A DNA stretch of 64,000 nucleotides from Bradyrhizobium sp. sGM-13 (GCF_018398875.1 NZ_JAGWDK010000005.1:186001-250000), one strand, 5' to 3'; counted from the first letter of the stretch, positions 17,269 through 28,048 are shown. Notes: generated by a model not told the origin, from the sequence alone. Numbers and translations: made by a program.

Positions 17269-17535
17269 CCGCGTGTGGCTCTCGATCCGGCCGGAGATAA
17301 GGAACGGGATTGCCTTGATCGGTGTTGATGGACGCCGACCGTATTCCCGGTAGCTTTTTTCGGGGGAGAGGTCGCGTGCCGCCGCCGTGGTGCCGCGAAT
17401 TTAGAGGAAAACCACGCTTGCGGAACCGGTCTTTCGCCACGATCGTGTGTAACTATATGACAGGGGATGACGAAGGTTGTTGTTGCCTCACCGGGTAATG
17501 GCGATCATGATGACCGGGGGCCATAGAGGACGCGA

Positions 17536-19938
17536 ATGCCAACTTTTTCCCAAAGCCTTGAACAATCCCTGCATCGTGCATTGGCGATTGCAAACGAGCG
17601 CCATCATCAATATGCGACGCTCGAACATCTTCTGCTGTCGCTGATCGATGACTCGGATGCGGCTGCGGTGATGCGCGCCTGCAGCGTCGATCTCGACAAG
17701 CTGCGCACCAGCCTCGTCAATTATCTCGAGACCGAATTCGAAAATCTGGTGACTGACGGAGCCGATGACGCCAAGCCGACGGCCGGTTTCCAGCGCGTGA
17801 TCCAGCGCGCGGTGATACACGTCCAGTCCTCAGGGCGCGAGGAAGTCACCGGCGCCAACGTGCTGATCGCGATTTTCGCGGAGCGCGAAAGTCACGCCGC
17901 CTATTTCCTGCAGGAGCAGGACATGACGCGGTACGATGCGGTCAACTACATCAGCCATGGCATCGCCAAGCGGCCCGGCGTCTCCGAAGCGCGCCCGGTG
18001 CGCGGCGTCGACGAGGAGACCGAGACCAAGGGTAACGAGGACGCCAAGAAGAAGGGCGAAGCGCTCGAGACCTATTGCGTCAACCTGAACAAGAAGGCGC
18101 GGGACGGCAAGATCGATCCGGTGATCGGACGCAATGCCGAGATCAACCGTGCCATCCAGGTGCTCTGCCGCCGGCAGAAGAACAATCCGCTGTTCGTGGG
18201 CGAGGCCGGCGTCGGCAAGACCGCGATTGCGGAAGGGCTCGCCAAGCGCATCGTCGATTCCGAAGTGCCGGAAGTGCTGGCCGCCGCCACCGTGTTCTCG
18301 CTCGACATGGGTACGCTGCTGGCCGGCACCCGCTACCGCGGCGATTTCGAGGAGCGGTTGAAGCAGGTTTTGAAGGAACTGGAAGCGCATCCGAACGCCA
18401 TCCTGTTCATCGATGAAATCCACACCGTGATCGGCGCCGGCGCCACCTCCGGCGGCGCGATGGACGCGTCCAACCTGCTGAAGCCGGCGCTGGCTTCCGG
18501 CACGATCCGCTGCATGGGTTCGACGACCTACAAGGAATACCGTCAGCATTTCGAGAAGGACCGCGCGCTCGTGCGCCGGTTCCAGAAGATCGACGTCAAC
18601 GAGCCGACGGTGGAAGACGCGATTGCGATCCTGAAGGGGCTGAAGCCCTATTTCGAGGATTATCACCGGCTGAAATACACCAATGAGGCGATCGAGGCGG
18701 CGGTGCAATTGTCGTCGCGCTACATCCACGACCGCAAGCTGCCGGACAAGGCGATCGACGTGATCGACGAGTCGGGTGCGGCGCAGATGTTGGTCGCCGA
18801 GAACCGGCGCAAGAAGACGATCGGCATCAAGGAAATCGAGACCACGATCGCGACCATGGCGCGGATTCCGCCCAAGAGCGTGTCGAAGAACGATGCCGAG
18901 GTGCTGAAGCATCTCGAGCAGACGCTGAAGCGCGTGGTGTTCGGCCAGGACAAGGCGATCGAGTCGCTGTCCGCCTCGATCAAGCTGGCGCGGGCCGGCC
19001 TGCGTGAGCCGGAGAAGCCGATCGGTTCATACCTGTTCTCCGGGCCGACCGGCGTCGGCAAGACCGAAGTGGCAAAGCAGCTTGCAGCCTCGCTCGGCGT
19101 CGAATTGCTGCGCTTCGATATGTCCGAATACATGGAGCGGCACACGGTGTCGCGCCTGATCGGCGCGCCTCCCGGCTATGTCGGCTTCGACCAGGGCGGC
19201 CTTCTGACCGACGGCGTGGACCAGCATCCGCATTGCGTGGTGCTGCTCGACGAAATCGAGAAGGCGCATCCTGATCTCTACAACGTGCTGCTGCAGATCA
19301 TGGACCACGGCCGGCTCACCGACCACAACGGCAAGCAGGTCAATTTCCGCAACGTGATCCTGATCATGACCACCAACGCGGGCGCCGCCGACCTCGCGCG
19401 GCAGGCCTTCGGCTTCACACGCAACAAGCGGGAAGGCGACGACCACGAGGCGATCAACCGGCAGTTCGCCCCGGAATTCCGCAACCGGCTGGACGCGATC
19501 GTCTCGTTCGCCCATCTCAATGCCGATGTCATCGGCATGGTGGTCGAGAAGTTCGTGCTGCAGCTCGAGGCGCAACTCGCCGATCGCGATGTCACCATCG
19601 AGCTGTCCGAGCCCGCCAAGGCTTGGTTGATCGAGCATGGCTATGACGAGCAGATGGGCGCGCGGCCGATGGCGCGCGTGATCCAGGAGCACATCAAGAA
19701 GCCGTTGGCGGACGAGGTGCTGTTCGGTCAGCTCAAGGGCGGCGGCCATGTCCGGGTCGTGCTGGTCACGGACGCCGAGGGCAAGGACAAGATCGGCTTC
19801 GAGTTTGTCGAGGGTCCGGTCACGCCGAAGCCGGAGAAGCTGCCGGGAGCGCGCAAGCGCAAGCCGAAGCCGGGCGGTCCGAACGGAGGCGGCGGCTCCA
19901 AGGGGCCGGCGTCGAAGGGGCCGCTGGTCAAGGTATAA
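17536..19938 (+). CDS. clpA: ATP-dependent Clp protease ATP-binding subunit ClpA
   Basis: An 800-residue Hsp100 unfoldase. It has a Clp N-domain (1-150, [20 protein letters not shown]), a first AAA+ module with Walker A GEAGVGKT at ~222-229, and a second with GPTGVGKT at ~503-510. The ClpP-binding loop region is in the second module, and the D2-small domain carries [15 protein letters not shown]. The last ~40 residues form an unusual Lys/Pro/Gly-rich tail. It works with ClpP on ClpS-delivered and ssrA-type substrates. Confidence 0.97.
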   Translation: MPTFSQSLEQSLHRALAIANERHHQYATLEHLLLSLIDDSDAAAVMRACSVDLDKLRTSLVNYLETEFENLVTDGADDAKPTAGFQRVIQRAVIHVQSSGREEVTGANVLIAIFAERESHAAYFLQEQDMTRYDAVNYISHGIAKRPGVSEARPVRGVDEETETKGNEDAKKKGEALETYCVNLNKKARDGKIDPVIGRNAEINRAIQVLCRRQKNNPLFVGEAGVGKTAIAEGLAKRIVDSEVPEVLAAATVFSLDMGTLLAGTRYRGDFEERLKQVLKELEAHPNAILFIDEIHTVIGAGATSGGAMDASNLLKPALASGTIRCMGSTTYKEYRQHFEKDRALVRRFQKIDVNEPTVEDAIAILKGLKPYFEDYHRLKYTNEAIEAAVQLSSRYIHDRKLPDKAIDVIDESGAAQMLVAENRRKKTIGIKEIETTIATMARIPPKSVSKNDAEVLKHLEQTLKRVVFGQDKAIESLSASIKLARAGLREPEKPIGSYLFSGPTGVGKTEVAKQLAASLGVELLRFDMSEYMERHTVSRLIGAPPGYVGFDQGGLLTDGVDQHPHCVVLLDEIEKAHPDLYNVLLQIMDHGRLTDHNGKQVNFRNVILIMTTNAGAADLARQAFGFTRNKREGDDHEAINRQFAPEFRNRLDAIVSFAHLNADVIGMVVEKFVLQLEAQLADRDVTIELSEPAKAWLIEHGYDEQMGARPMARVIQEHIKKPLADEVLFGQLKGGGHVRVVLVTDAEGKDKIGFEFVEGPVTPKPEKLPGARKRKPKPGGPNGGGGSKGPASKGPLVKV

Positions 19939-19960
19939 GCGGGCTCAATCCCAAACGAAG

Positions 19961-19991
19961 AGCCGGCGCGTCGCAAGACCGCCGGCTTTTT
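19961..19991 (+). terminator. rho-independent terminator of clpA
   Basis: AGCCGGCG (19961-19968) and CGCCGGCT (19980-19987) pair around an 11-base loop. The T run ends at 19991, 23 bases after the clpA stop. It lies between convergent clpA and the DUF1737 gene. Confidence 0.85.
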
Positions 19992-19996
19992 GATGC

Positions 19997-20182
19997 CTAA
20001 CTGCCCGGCCAAACCAACGCTTGGGCGGCCACGACGTGTTCGCCGTTGAACGTCACGGAAGGCGAGCCATACAGCACATATCCGAGCTCAATTGCCTCGG
20101 AAACGCGCCGGCAGAAGGCAGCGTCATCCTTGCCGGTCAGCAGGCGATAGACGGGCAGGTCGTCTGGCGGTTTTGCAGACAT
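19997..20182 (-). CDS. DUF1737 family protein
   Basis: A 61-residue protein containing YRLLTGKDDAAFCRRVSEAI and ELGYVLYGSPSVTFNGEHVV, typical of DUF1737, small soluble proteins of unknown function. The ATG at 20182 (SAKPPDDLPVYRLL) is preferred; an upstream in-frame ATG at 20218 would add 12 unlikely residues. Confidence 0.75.
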   Translation of the reverse strand: MSAKPPDDLPVYRLLTGKDDAAFCRRVSEAIELGYVLYGSPSVTFNGEHVVAAQALVWPGS

Positions 20183-20254
20183 GCTAACTCCAGCAATACC
20201 GTGGTTGGGCCGCGGCACCGTAAGGCGTCTATTGTGTTGCGCACAAGGCCCCGC

Positions 20255-20611
20255 TCAGCGCTCGCTGAGCAACTCGTCGATCCGGCGCTGGAGCTGCCGC
20301 TTCTTGATCTCGCTTCTGCGCAGCCGCTCCTCAAGATCGGAGACCGGCTCGGCAGGGCTTTGCCCATGGAATGCGACACCGACGAAATTGTCGCGCCACC
20401 AGATGACCCTGGCGAGGAAGGAGCGGCCCTTGCGCGCGATGCGCAGCGAGAGCTGCTCTTTCGGCAACTGGATGCCATTGCTGAATTCGATTGTCGCGCC
20501 GTGATCGGAGATATTGCGGACGATGCATTCGCGCGTCGCGCCGTGTTCGCCGATCTCGGCGACGCCGCCATACATCACCATGTCGCGCACGCTCTCGCGC
20601 CGGTCCTGCAT
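20255..20611 (-). CDS. PilZ domain protein
   Basis: A 118-residue protein beginning QDRRESVRDMVMYGGVAEIG. It has a weakly conserved RxxxR (DRRESVRD) and a (D/N)xSxxG-type motif in VRNISDHGATIEF, the two c-di-GMP contact sites of PilZ domains. The C-terminal ~35 residues form a charged coiled coil (LEERLRRSEIKKRQLQRRID). It may bind c-di-GMP and would be downstream of diguanylate cyclases such as PleD in this window, but no direct partner is evident. Confidence 0.8.
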   Translation of the reverse strand: MQDRRESVRDMVMYGGVAEIGEHGATRECIVRNISDHGATIEFSNGIQLPKEQLSLRIARKGRSFLARVIWWRDNFVGVAFHGQSPAEPVSDLEERLRRSEIKKRQLQRRIDELLSER

Positions 20612-20688
20612 TGAAGTCTCCCAAAAAAGTGAGGAGACTTTTACCCCGCTTTGTTGCCCGTAAAAGTCCGGCCGCCGCAAAATGCGGC

Positions 20689-20704
20689 GTTAACGTAAAT
20701 TAAC
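20689..20704. promoter_or_regulatory. short AT-rich dyad in the PilZ-transglycosylase intergenic region
   Basis: GTTAA-CGTAAA-TTAAC, an inverted repeat between divergent genes. It resembles a CtrA TTAA pair but with 6 rather than 7 intervening bases, so it is only a possible binding site. Confidence 0.25.
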
Positions 20705-20819
20705 GGCGGTTCCGATGGCGGGACTTTCGGAGCAATTGCAACGCAAAAAAGGCGGCGCGCAGCGGAGAGGCGGCGGATCCACCTGCAAGCCATGATCGTT
20801 TGACCACGTTTCCACCGCA

Positions 20820-21797
20820 ATGCGCATTCCCGGATTGCGAACTGCCATGCAAAGAGGTCGATTTCTTCGCGCCCTATGGTGCACGCTGTGGCTTTTGTCC
20901 TCGGTTGCGAACGCCTTCGCCGAGGACGCGGGTGAGGCTACCCGGTCGGGCGCGACAGCTAGCCAAAAGCCGGCTACTGCGCGCGAGAGCGAGGCGCGCG
21001 AGGCGATGTGCCTGATGATCGAGTCGGCGGCGAGGGCCTCGGACCTGCCGCTGGAGTTCTTCGCGCGCGTGATCTGGCAGGAGAGCCGCTTTCAGTCCGA
21101 TGCGGTCGGGCCGGTGACGCGCAGCGGCGCGCGGGCGCAGGGCATTGCGCAGTTCATGCCGGGAACGGCGAACGAACGCGGCCTGCTCGATCCTTTCAAT
21201 CCGGTGCAGGCGCTGCCGAAGTCGGCCGAGTTTCTCGATGAGCTGCGCAACCAGTTCGGCAATCTCGGGCTCGCCGCCGCAGCGTACAATGCCGGCCCGC
21301 GGCGCGTTCAGGAATGGTTGGCCGGCACTGGCGGGATGCCGCAGGAAACCCGCAGCTACGTGATCGCCATTACCGGCTCCACGGTTGAGGAGTGGGCCGC
21401 GGCGGGACGAAGCGGCAAGCAGCCCGAACGAATCCCGACATCGAGCTGCCGCGAATTGATGGCGCTTTTGAAACAGGCGCCCAATCCTTTTATCGCTGGG
21501 CTGGAGCAGCGCGTGAAGCTCGCCGCCGCGAAGGTGTGGGGCGTGCAACTCGCCGCCGGCTTTTCACGCGACAAGGCGCTTGCGATGTATGGGCGCGCGG
21601 TCTCGCGCCTTTCGAGCGCGATCGGCAATCGCGACCCCTCTATCCTCGCCTCGCGCCTGCGCAGCCGCGGCCCGGCGACGTTCTACCAGGTGCGCTTCGG
21701 CGCCGACACACGCGGCGAGGCCGACGACCTCTGCAACCGCATCCGCAAGGCGGGCGGGGCGTGCTTTGTGCTGAGAAACAGGGGCGTGCCGGGTTGA
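20820..21797 (+). CDS. lytic transglycosylase (SLT) with C-terminal SPOR-like domain
   Basis: 325 residues: a signal peptide ending near NAFAED, then a Slt-type catalytic domain. The catalytic Glu lies in RVIWQESRFQSDA (~Glu88), with AQGIAQFMPGTA and LAAAAYNAGPRRVQEWL as family motifs II and III. The last ~40 residues (ATFYQVRFGADTRGEADDLC) look like a SPOR glycan-binding domain. The enzyme cleaves MurNAc-GlcNAc bonds forming 1,6-anhydro ends. Translation may instead start at the ATG 20847, which gives a more standard signal peptide. Confidence 0.88.
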   Translation: MRIPGLRTAMQRGRFLRALWCTLWLLSSVANAFAEDAGEATRSGATASQKPATARESEAREAMCLMIESAARASDLPLEFFARVIWQESRFQSDAVGPVTRSGARAQGIAQFMPGTANERGLLDPFNPVQALPKSAEFLDELRNQFGNLGLAAAAYNAGPRRVQEWLAGTGGMPQETRSYVIAITGSTVEEWAAAGRSGKQPERIPTSSCRELMALLKQAPNPFIAGLEQRVKLAAAKVWGVQLAAGFSRDKALAMYGRAVSRLSSAIGNRDPSILASRLRSRGPATFYQVRFGADTRGEADDLCNRIRKAGGACFVLRNRGVPG

Positions 21798-21810
21798 GTT
21801 TACTTGCTCC

Positions 21811-21933
21811 GTCATTCCGGGATGGTCCGAAGGACCAGACCTCAGATGCGCAATTGCGCATCGGGGAATCTCGAGATTCTCAGGTGCGCAATTGCGTACC
21901 ATAGTTCGATGCTTCGCATCGCCCCGGAATGAC
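21811..21933. repeat. nested palindromic repeat, family C copy 1
   Basis: The outer arms GTCATTCCGGG (21811-21821) and CCCGGAATGAC (21923-21933) enclose a series of further palindromes: GATGCGCAATTGCGCATC (21845-21862, perfect), GAATCTCGAGATTC (21866-21879, perfect), GGTGCGCAATTGCGTACC (21883-21900, imperfect) and CGATGCTTCGCATCG (21908-21922). The outer arms and the GGAATCTCGAGATT core recur at 42147-42224. It lies in the gap between the transglycosylase and azlC. Confidence 0.85.
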
Positions 21934-22044
21934 GACGTGTATTTGTCGTTCATCGCATAGCCGCCCTGAGCGGCGCTTGCTTGACGCAGGGCCCTTTCGC
22001 CAGCCCTATGCCGCGCGACGACTCAAACCTCCATCCGGTCATCC

Positions 22045-22788
22045 GTGGCGCTGCCTCCACTCGACTCTCCCCAATGGAAAAGCCCCATTCGCGCCTTCGC
22101 ATGGGGCGTGAGTTCTGTCGCATCCACCGTGCTCACGCTGGTGCTGTTTGCGACCTATCTCGGTATCGGCGCGCTGGCCCATGATAGCCATTTCAGCCTT
22201 GGCTGGGTGCTCGGCAGTACGCTGCTGGTCTGGGCTGGTCCGGCGCAGATCATCCTGATCTCGACGCTCGGCTCCGGGGCGACCGCGGTTCAGGCGGCGA
22301 TTGCGGTGACGGTGAGTGCGATCCGGCTGTTTCCGATGGTGGTATCGGTGTTGCCGCTGATGAAGACGCCCAAGACCGGGCGCCGCCACCTCGTGCTGGC
22401 GACGCATTTCATCGCCGTCACGCTTTGGGTCGAATGCTATCGGCTGCTGCCAAAAGTGCCGCGCGAGCGGCGGATTGCGTTCACGCATGGCCTCGGCTGT
22501 GGGCTGGTCACGGTATGCATGGTTGCGACTACGTTTGGCTACGTACTTGCCGCCAAGCTGCCGCCGCTGTTTGCTGCGGCGATCCTGCTGCTGACGCCGC
22601 TGGCGTTCCTGCTTTCGACGGCGCGCAACTGCAAGCAGATCTCGGATGTGCTGGCGCTGGTGCTGGGGCTTTCGTTGTTTCCGCTGGTGTCGATGCTGCA
22701 TACCGGCGTCGACATCCTGATCAGCGGCATCAGCGCCGGCAGCATTGCCTACGGCGTGCACTGGTGGCGGGAGAGGGGGCGCGCATGA
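22045..22788 (+). CDS. azlC: AzlC family branched-chain amino-acid exporter, large subunit
   Basis: A 247-residue polytopic membrane protein. AzlC-type features include WVLGSTLLVWAGPAQIILIS, VSAIRLFPMVVSVLPLMK and GCGLVTVCMVATTFGYVLA. AzlC with AzlD exports branched-chain amino acids or their analogues. The 5' end is not strongly marked: the GTG or ATG near 22045 fits the first polar segment. Its stop overlaps the ATG of the next gene (ATGA at 22785-22788). Confidence 0.82.
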   Translation: MALPPLDSPQWKSPIRAFAWGVSSVASTVLTLVLFATYLGIGALAHDSHFSLGWVLGSTLLVWAGPAQIILISTLGSGATAVQAAIAVTVSAIRLFPMVVSVLPLMKTPKTGRRHLVLATHFIAVTLWVECYRLLPKVPRERRIAFTHGLGCGLVTVCMVATTFGYVLAAKLPPLFAAAILLLTPLAFLLSTARNCKQISDVLALVLGLSLFPLVSMLHTGVDILISGISAGSIAYGVHWWRERGRA

Positions 22789-23129
22789 ACGAATTTTTCG
22801 GCAGCCCGCACGCGCTATTGGTGCTCGTGCTTGCAGGCTTCGTGCCCAACGAGATCTGGCGGATGGCCGGGCTGTGGTTCGGCGCCGGCGTCGACGAGGG
22901 CTCGGAAGTCCTGGTGTGGGTGAGGGCGGTGGCGACCGCGATTCTCGCCGGCGTCATCGCACAAATCCTGATGCAGCCGCCGGGCGCGCTGGCGGGCGTG
23001 CCGGACTGGCTGCGCTATGGCGCTGTAGCCGCAGGCTTTGCGGTGTTCATGCTGACGCGACGCTCGATCTTTGCCGGCGTGGTCTCGGGCGAGATCATCC
23101 TTCTGGCCGGCAAATGGTGGCTCGGTTGA
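22785..23129 (+). CDS. azlD: AzlD-like small subunit of branched-chain amino-acid exporter
   Basis: 114 residues, four predicted membrane helices (residues 8-26, 42-62, ~72-88, 92-112), no soluble domain. The AzlD identity rests on size, topology and the ATGA overlap with azlC. The sequence begins NEFFGSPHALLVLVLAGFVP. Translation is probably coupled. Confidence 0.78.
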   Translation: MNEFFGSPHALLVLVLAGFVPNEIWRMAGLWFGAGVDEGSEVLVWVRAVATAILAGVIAQILMQPPGALAGVPDWLRYGAVAAGFAVFMLTRRSIFAGVVSGEIILLAGKWWLG

Positions 23130-23209
23130 TTGCAGGACCCATAATCCGGTACTGTCCCGCCCGACAAGAAAAGTTGCACGCGATCGGTGCTATCTCACTG
23201 GATTAGGCA

Positions 23210-23701
23210 ATGGTTCAGGATACCAAGCTCCGCGAGGGCGAAGTTACCGTCGACATGCCGCCGGCCCGCGATGCCGGGCTGGTGTTCATCGGCCGCATCC
23301 GCACGCCCTGGAAATCGCGGCTGGAGACACCGCGGCAGGGCCGCCGCGACGGCCCGGTCTGCCGGCTCGAGATTTTCGAGCCGTGGGTGCCTGCGATCAA
23401 GGGCGTCGACTTCTATGAAAATCTCGAAGTGATCTATTGGCTGCATCACTCGCGCCGCGATCTCGTGCTGCAGAGTCCGAAGAACAACCAGAAAACCCGC
23501 GGTACCTTCTCGCTGCGCTCGCCGGTGCGGCCCAATCCGATCGGCACCTCGATCGTGAAGTTCGTCGGCATCGAGGGCAACGCAATCCTGGTGCGCGGCC
23601 TCGACTGTCTCGACGAGACGCCGCTGCTCGACGTCAAGCCGGACCGCTGCGAGTTCTCGCCGCTGGTGCAGCAAAAGGGCGGGGATGTGGAGGGGGAGTG
23701 A
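23210..23701 (+). CDS. trmO: tRNA (N6-threonylcarbamoyladenosine37-N6)-methyltransferase TrmO
   Basis: A 163-residue TsaA/TrmO-family protein with FIGRIRTPWKSRLETPRQGR, VIYWLHHSRRDLVLQ, RGTFSLRSPVRPNPIGTSIV and LLDVKPDRCEFS, covering the SAM-binding and dimer contacts of this single-domain beta-barrel methyltransferase. It methylates t6A at position 37 of some threonine tRNAs. The gene is alone on its strand and followed at once by a palindromic repeat. Confidence 0.85.
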   Translation: MVQDTKLREGEVTVDMPPARDAGLVFIGRIRTPWKSRLETPRQGRRDGPVCRLEIFEPWVPAIKGVDFYENLEVIYWLHHSRRDLVLQSPKNNQKTRGTFSLRSPVRPNPIGTSIVKFVGIEGNAILVRGLDCLDETPLLDVKPDRCEFSPLVQQKGGDVEGE

Positions 23702-23710
23702 TTGCTTCTC

Positions 23711-23795
23711 CCCGTCATTGCGAGCGCAAGCGAAGCAATCCATCTCACAGCGAAAAGAAAGAATGGATTGCTTCGCTGCGCTCGCAATGACGGGG
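23711..23795. repeat. long palindromic repeat, family A copy 1
   Basis: The arms 23711-23743 (starting CCCGTCATTGCGAGCG) and 23763-23795 (ending CTCGCAATGACGGGG) are complementary over ~32 bases with one gap, around a 19-base loop. It lies between convergent trmO and the HIT gene. The same element recurs at 33136-33222. Confidence 0.9.
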
Positions 23796-23808
23796 TGAGA
23801 CCGCCCGA

Positions 23809-24231
23809 CTACCCCAGCGCCGCCATCAGCTTGGTCGCGTTGTCCTCCAGCACTTTCACGTCTTCCTTGCGGCTGGCGGGCGGTAGCAGGGCGACGCCGT
23901 CATGGCGCGGCATCACGTGCATGTGCAAATGAAACACGACCTGGCCGCCGGCGGGCTCGTTGAATTGCTGCACGGTAATGCCGTCGGCATTGAAGGCCTT
24001 CATAGCTGCTGCGGCGATCTTGTGGGTGGCGCGCGCGACATGGGCGTAATCGTCGGGCGTGATGTCGAGGATGTTGCGGGCAGGGACTTTTGGGATCACC
24101 AGCGTGTGGCCGGGCGAACGCGGCATGATGTCGAGGAAGGCCAGCACATGGTCGTCCTCATAAACCTTGTGGCAGGGAAACTCGCCGCGCAGGATTTTTG
24201 CGAAGGGGTTATTGGCGTCGTAGGCGGCCAT
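23809..24231 (-). CDS. HIT family nucleotide hydrolase
   Basis: A 140-residue histidine-triad protein: DDHVLAFLDIMPRSPGHTLV, then QQFNEPAGGQVVFHLHMHVM with the triad HLHMHV at 101-106. The middle His is the nucleophile that forms nucleotidyl intermediates. Hint-like members hydrolyse nucleoside phosphoramidates. The start is the ATG at 24231. It is downstream of and co-oriented with the FemAB-like gene, with a 53-base gap. Confidence 0.92.
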   Translation of the reverse strand: MAAYDANNPFAKILRGEFPCHKVYEDDHVLAFLDIMPRSPGHTLVIPKVPARNILDITPDDYAHVARATHKIAAAAMKAFNADGITVQQFNEPAGGQVVFHLHMHVMPRHDGVALLPPASRKEDVKVLEDNATKLMAALG

Positions 24232-24284
24232 GGGCTTCTTCCCTCAAGGTTTGATCTCAAATCTCACGTCGCCAGCTCAACCGG

Positions 24285-25523
<1,239 letters not shown>

Positions 25524-25631
25524 CTAGAAATTCAAACCGGTCCCATCATGCGATCAGCCATCGCGCATGGCGACCAACGCCCTGCAAAGATCGTGCATCG
25601 CGCAGGCGAGTTCAAGGTGGCGCTGACAGCA

Positions 25632-26384
25632 TCAGGTTCCCGGCAGGAACCCCTCGAAGATCATCTGGTCGGCGTAGCGCGCCGCCTGCGCACGCTGCTC
25701 CGGTGTGCGCACGGTCCAGGCCAACAACGGCAGGCCTAAGACGTTGCGGGCGATCCAGGGCGCGGCCGCGGGCAACTCATTCACCCAATAGGCAACGAAA
25801 TGCGGCCGGGTGCGAAAAGCGTGACGCAGATGCGTCATGCCGCGGCGCTGTTCCGCTGACGCTTCCGGCCACTCCTCGGCGGTATAGTCGTGCTCGGCTA
25901 CGATGCCGCGGGCGCGGCCCGGGATCAGTTCGCGCAATGCCACCACCTGATCCGGATCGAAGGACATCCCGACCGCGGGGCCGTCATAGGAGGCCAGCAC
26001 CTCTCCCATCCGCTTCACCAGCCGGCGATCGCCGTCGAAATGGCTTTTCACCTCGATCACCAGCGGCACGCGGCCGGCGACCAGCGCGCAGAGATCGCCG
26101 AGCGTCATCATCCGTTCCGGCGTATCCTTGAAACTGACGGCCTTGAGTTCGGCCGCGGTCATACCGAGCAACGAGCCCGAACCGTCGGTGAGGCGGCCGA
26201 GCGCATTGTCGTGATGGACCATCGCCTCGCCGTCGGACGAAAGCTGGATGTCGCATTCGATGGCGAAATTGCCGTCGACGGCGGCCTGCGCGGCCGCCGG
26301 CATGTTTTCGACGATGCCACGCGAAATATCATGCAGGCCGCGATGAGCGACCGGCCGTGCCGTCAGCCAGTCCGGCGCGCGCAC
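25632..26384 (-). CDS. glycerophosphodiester phosphodiesterase family protein
   Basis: 250 residues with the GDPD motifs: VAHRGLHD (catalytic His), NMPAAAQAAVDGNFAIECDI (E-x-D metal ligands), VHHDNALGRLTDGSG (second catalytic His), VEVKSH and LLAWTVRTPEQ. It has no signal peptide, so it probably hydrolyses cytosolic glycerophosphodiesters to glycerol-3-phosphate and alcohol. The start is 15 bases after the RidA stop, so the two are co-transcribed. Confidence 0.9.
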   Translation of the reverse strand: MRAPDWLTARPVAHRGLHDISRGIVENMPAAAQAAVDGNFAIECDIQLSSDGEAMVHHDNALGRLTDGSGSLLGMTAAELKAVSFKDTPERMMTLGDLCALVAGRVPLVIEVKSHFDGDRRLVKRMGEVLASYDGPAVGMSFDPDQVVALRELIPGRARGIVAEHDYTAEEWPEASAEQRRGMTHLRHAFRTRPHFVAYWVNELPAAAPWIARNVLGLPLLAWTVRTPEQRAQAARYADQMIFEGFLPGT

Positions 26385-26399
26385 GAGAGCCGTTCCGCT

Positions 26400-26867
26400 T
26401 CAGGACACTTCGAAGATCGCGTCGACCTCGACGGCGGCATCCGAGGGGAGCGAAGCGACGCCGACCGTGGTGCGGGCGTGCCGGCCCTTGTCGCCAAATG
26501 CCGTGACCATCAGGTCGGAGGCGCCGTTGAGCACCTTGGGCCCGTCGAGAAAATCAGGCGCGGAATTGATGAAGCCGCCGAGCCTGACCACGCGCACGAC
26601 CTTGTCGAGATCGCCGAGCGCCGCCTTGACCTGGGCCAGCAGGTTGATGCCACAGCCCTGCGCTGCGGCGTATCCCTGTTCGATCGTGACGCCGGCCCCG
26701 AGCTTGCCCTTGGCGATCAGCTTGCCTTCGGCGTCGGCGCAGACCTGGCCCGAGACGAACAGCAGGTTTCCCGAGCGCACGAAGCCGACATAGTTCGCCA
26801 TGGGGGTGCGCGGCTCGTTCACGACGATACCTTGTGCCGCCAGCTTCTGTTCGACCGTACCCGCCAT
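26400..26867 (-). CDS. RidA family protein
   Basis: A 155-residue RidA/YjgF-like protein: YVGFVRSGNLLFVSGQVCAD, AAQGCGINLLAQVKAALGDL, VVRVVRLGGFINSAPDF and ASLPSDAAVEVDAIFEVS. Archetypal RidA has a conserved Arg in the pocket (here ARTTVGVASLP) that deaminates reactive enamines. The length and the Cys-Gly-rich helix place it in the longer, function-unassigned YjgF subgroup. The ATG at 26867 is chosen over 27008, which would add 47 unlikely residues. A second RidA lies at 32718. Confidence 0.88.
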   Translation of the reverse strand: MAGTVEQKLAAQGIVVNEPRTPMANYVGFVRSGNLLFVSGQVCADAEGKLIAKGKLGAGVTIEQGYAAAQGCGINLLAQVKAALGDLDKVVRVVRLGGFINSAPDFLDGPKVLNGASDLMVTAFGDKGRHARTTVGVASLPSDAAVEVDAIFEVS

Positions 26868-27119
26868 GTTTGCATCCCCGCTTGATGTGACCGTTCCTGA
26901 CCTGCGGTCAGGCGCGCATTGTTTCGCGCATCGCGCTTTGTCTTGCAAGCGACGGTGGAGCTTCCGTCCAGCATGGCGATCGAAGCGGATCGTGCCCGGA
27001 AATGCCAAAAACGGCGCGCCTCGGCCTCGAATTCTTGCGTTTTCGTGGCACCGCCCTAGTTGCGGCGCAATGGACCCGTCACTAATGTAATCGAATCTCC
27101 CTCGAGGAAAAAATAGAAC

Positions 27120-27986
27120 ATGGCTAGCTCGTTCCCGATTCCGGTTCGTGCTTTGGTATTTTCGGCTGCTGCCAGTTTGCTGTCAGGCTTGACAAACGGT
27201 CCGGCGCTGGCCGGCGCCAGTGGGCCATTTCTCGCCCACCAGGCGCTGTATGAATTGAAGCTGGTCAAGTCGCGCGGATCCAATGCGATATCGGGTGCGC
27301 GCGGGCGCATTCTCTACAATTTTTCAGGCAGCGCCTGCGAGGGCTACACTTCCGAATTCCGCCAGGTGTCCGAACTCGACAGCGGCGAGGGCAGGCTGAC
27401 GCTGAGCGATCTTCGCTCGCATTCCTGGGAAGATGCCGGCGGCAAGAGCTATCGCTTCAAGATCGACACCCGCATGAACGATACCGACTCCGCGCCGATC
27501 GACGGCGTGGCGGAACGGGTCGGCGACCGCATCACGGTCAAGCTGAAACAGCCGGTTGCGAAGACGTTCGAACTCGACGGCAAGGTCGTGTTCCCGACCG
27601 AGCAGATCCAGCACATCATCACCGCCGCGCGCGCGGGCAAGTCGGTGCTGGAGCTGATGGTCTATGACGGCTCGGGTAATGGCGAAAAAGTCTACAACAC
27701 ACTGTCGGTGATCGGGAAACCGATCCCGGGCACTCAAAGCATTCCATCGCCCGATCCGTCGACCGTGAACGACCAGATGAAGGCGCTGACCCGCTGGCCC
27801 GTGACCGTGAGCTATTACGACCGCGACGCCAAGGCGAAAGACGGCGAGCAGACGCCGGTTTACGCCATGTCGTTCGAGCTGTTCGAGAACGGCGTCTCCC
27901 GCGCGCTGGTACTCGATTACAACGATTTCGTGATTGCGGGCGCGATGGGCCGGTTCGACGTCAGGGATTCCAAACCCTGCAAGTGA
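27120..27986 (+). CDS. eipB: cell-envelope integrity protein EipB (DUF1849)
   Basis: 288 residues. A signal peptide (1-31, ending ALAG) is followed by a single periplasmic domain: HQALYELKLVKSRGSNAISG, GRILYNFSGSACEGYTSEFR, FPTEQIQHIITAARAGKSVL and FDVRDSKPCK. Cys73 and Cys287 correspond to the conserved disulfide described for Brucella EipB, a spiral beta-barrel needed for envelope integrity. The 3' end (27954-27982) is repeated imperfectly at 32562. Confidence 0.9.
   Translation: MASSFPIPVRALVFSAAASLLSGLTNGPALAGASGPFLAHQALYELKLVKSRGSNAISGARGRILYNFSGSACEGYTSEFRQVSELDSGEGRLTLSDLRSHSWEDAGGKSYRFKIDTRMNDTDSAPIDGVAERVGDRITVKLKQPVAKTFELDGKVVFPTEQIQHIITAARAGKSVLELMVYDGSGNGEKVYNTLSVIGKPIPGTQSIPSPDPSTVNDQMKALTRWPVTVSYYDRDAKAKDGEQTPVYAMSFELFENGVSRALVLDYNDFVIAGAMGRFDVRDSKPCK
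27954..27982 (+). repeat. eipB 3'-end direct repeat, left copy
   Basis: The last codons of eipB (TTCGACGTCAGGGATTCC onward) recur in the same orientation at 32562-32591 with about 27 of 30 positions matching (two substitutions and one inserted T). The two copies bracket 4.6 kb holding the dehydrogenase operon. Confidence 0.7.
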
Positions 27987-28048
27987 CGGCACCCTAAAAA
28001 ACGGTCGCGCCCGGAGATCGCGCGGGCGTCTCACACTTTTGCTTGATG

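Noticed and set aside
17303..17441. GGAAC elements upstream of clpA (followed by TGTT or CGTG at 17 bases)
   Set aside because: Each misses the CGTT half by one base, so no EcfG promoter is called.
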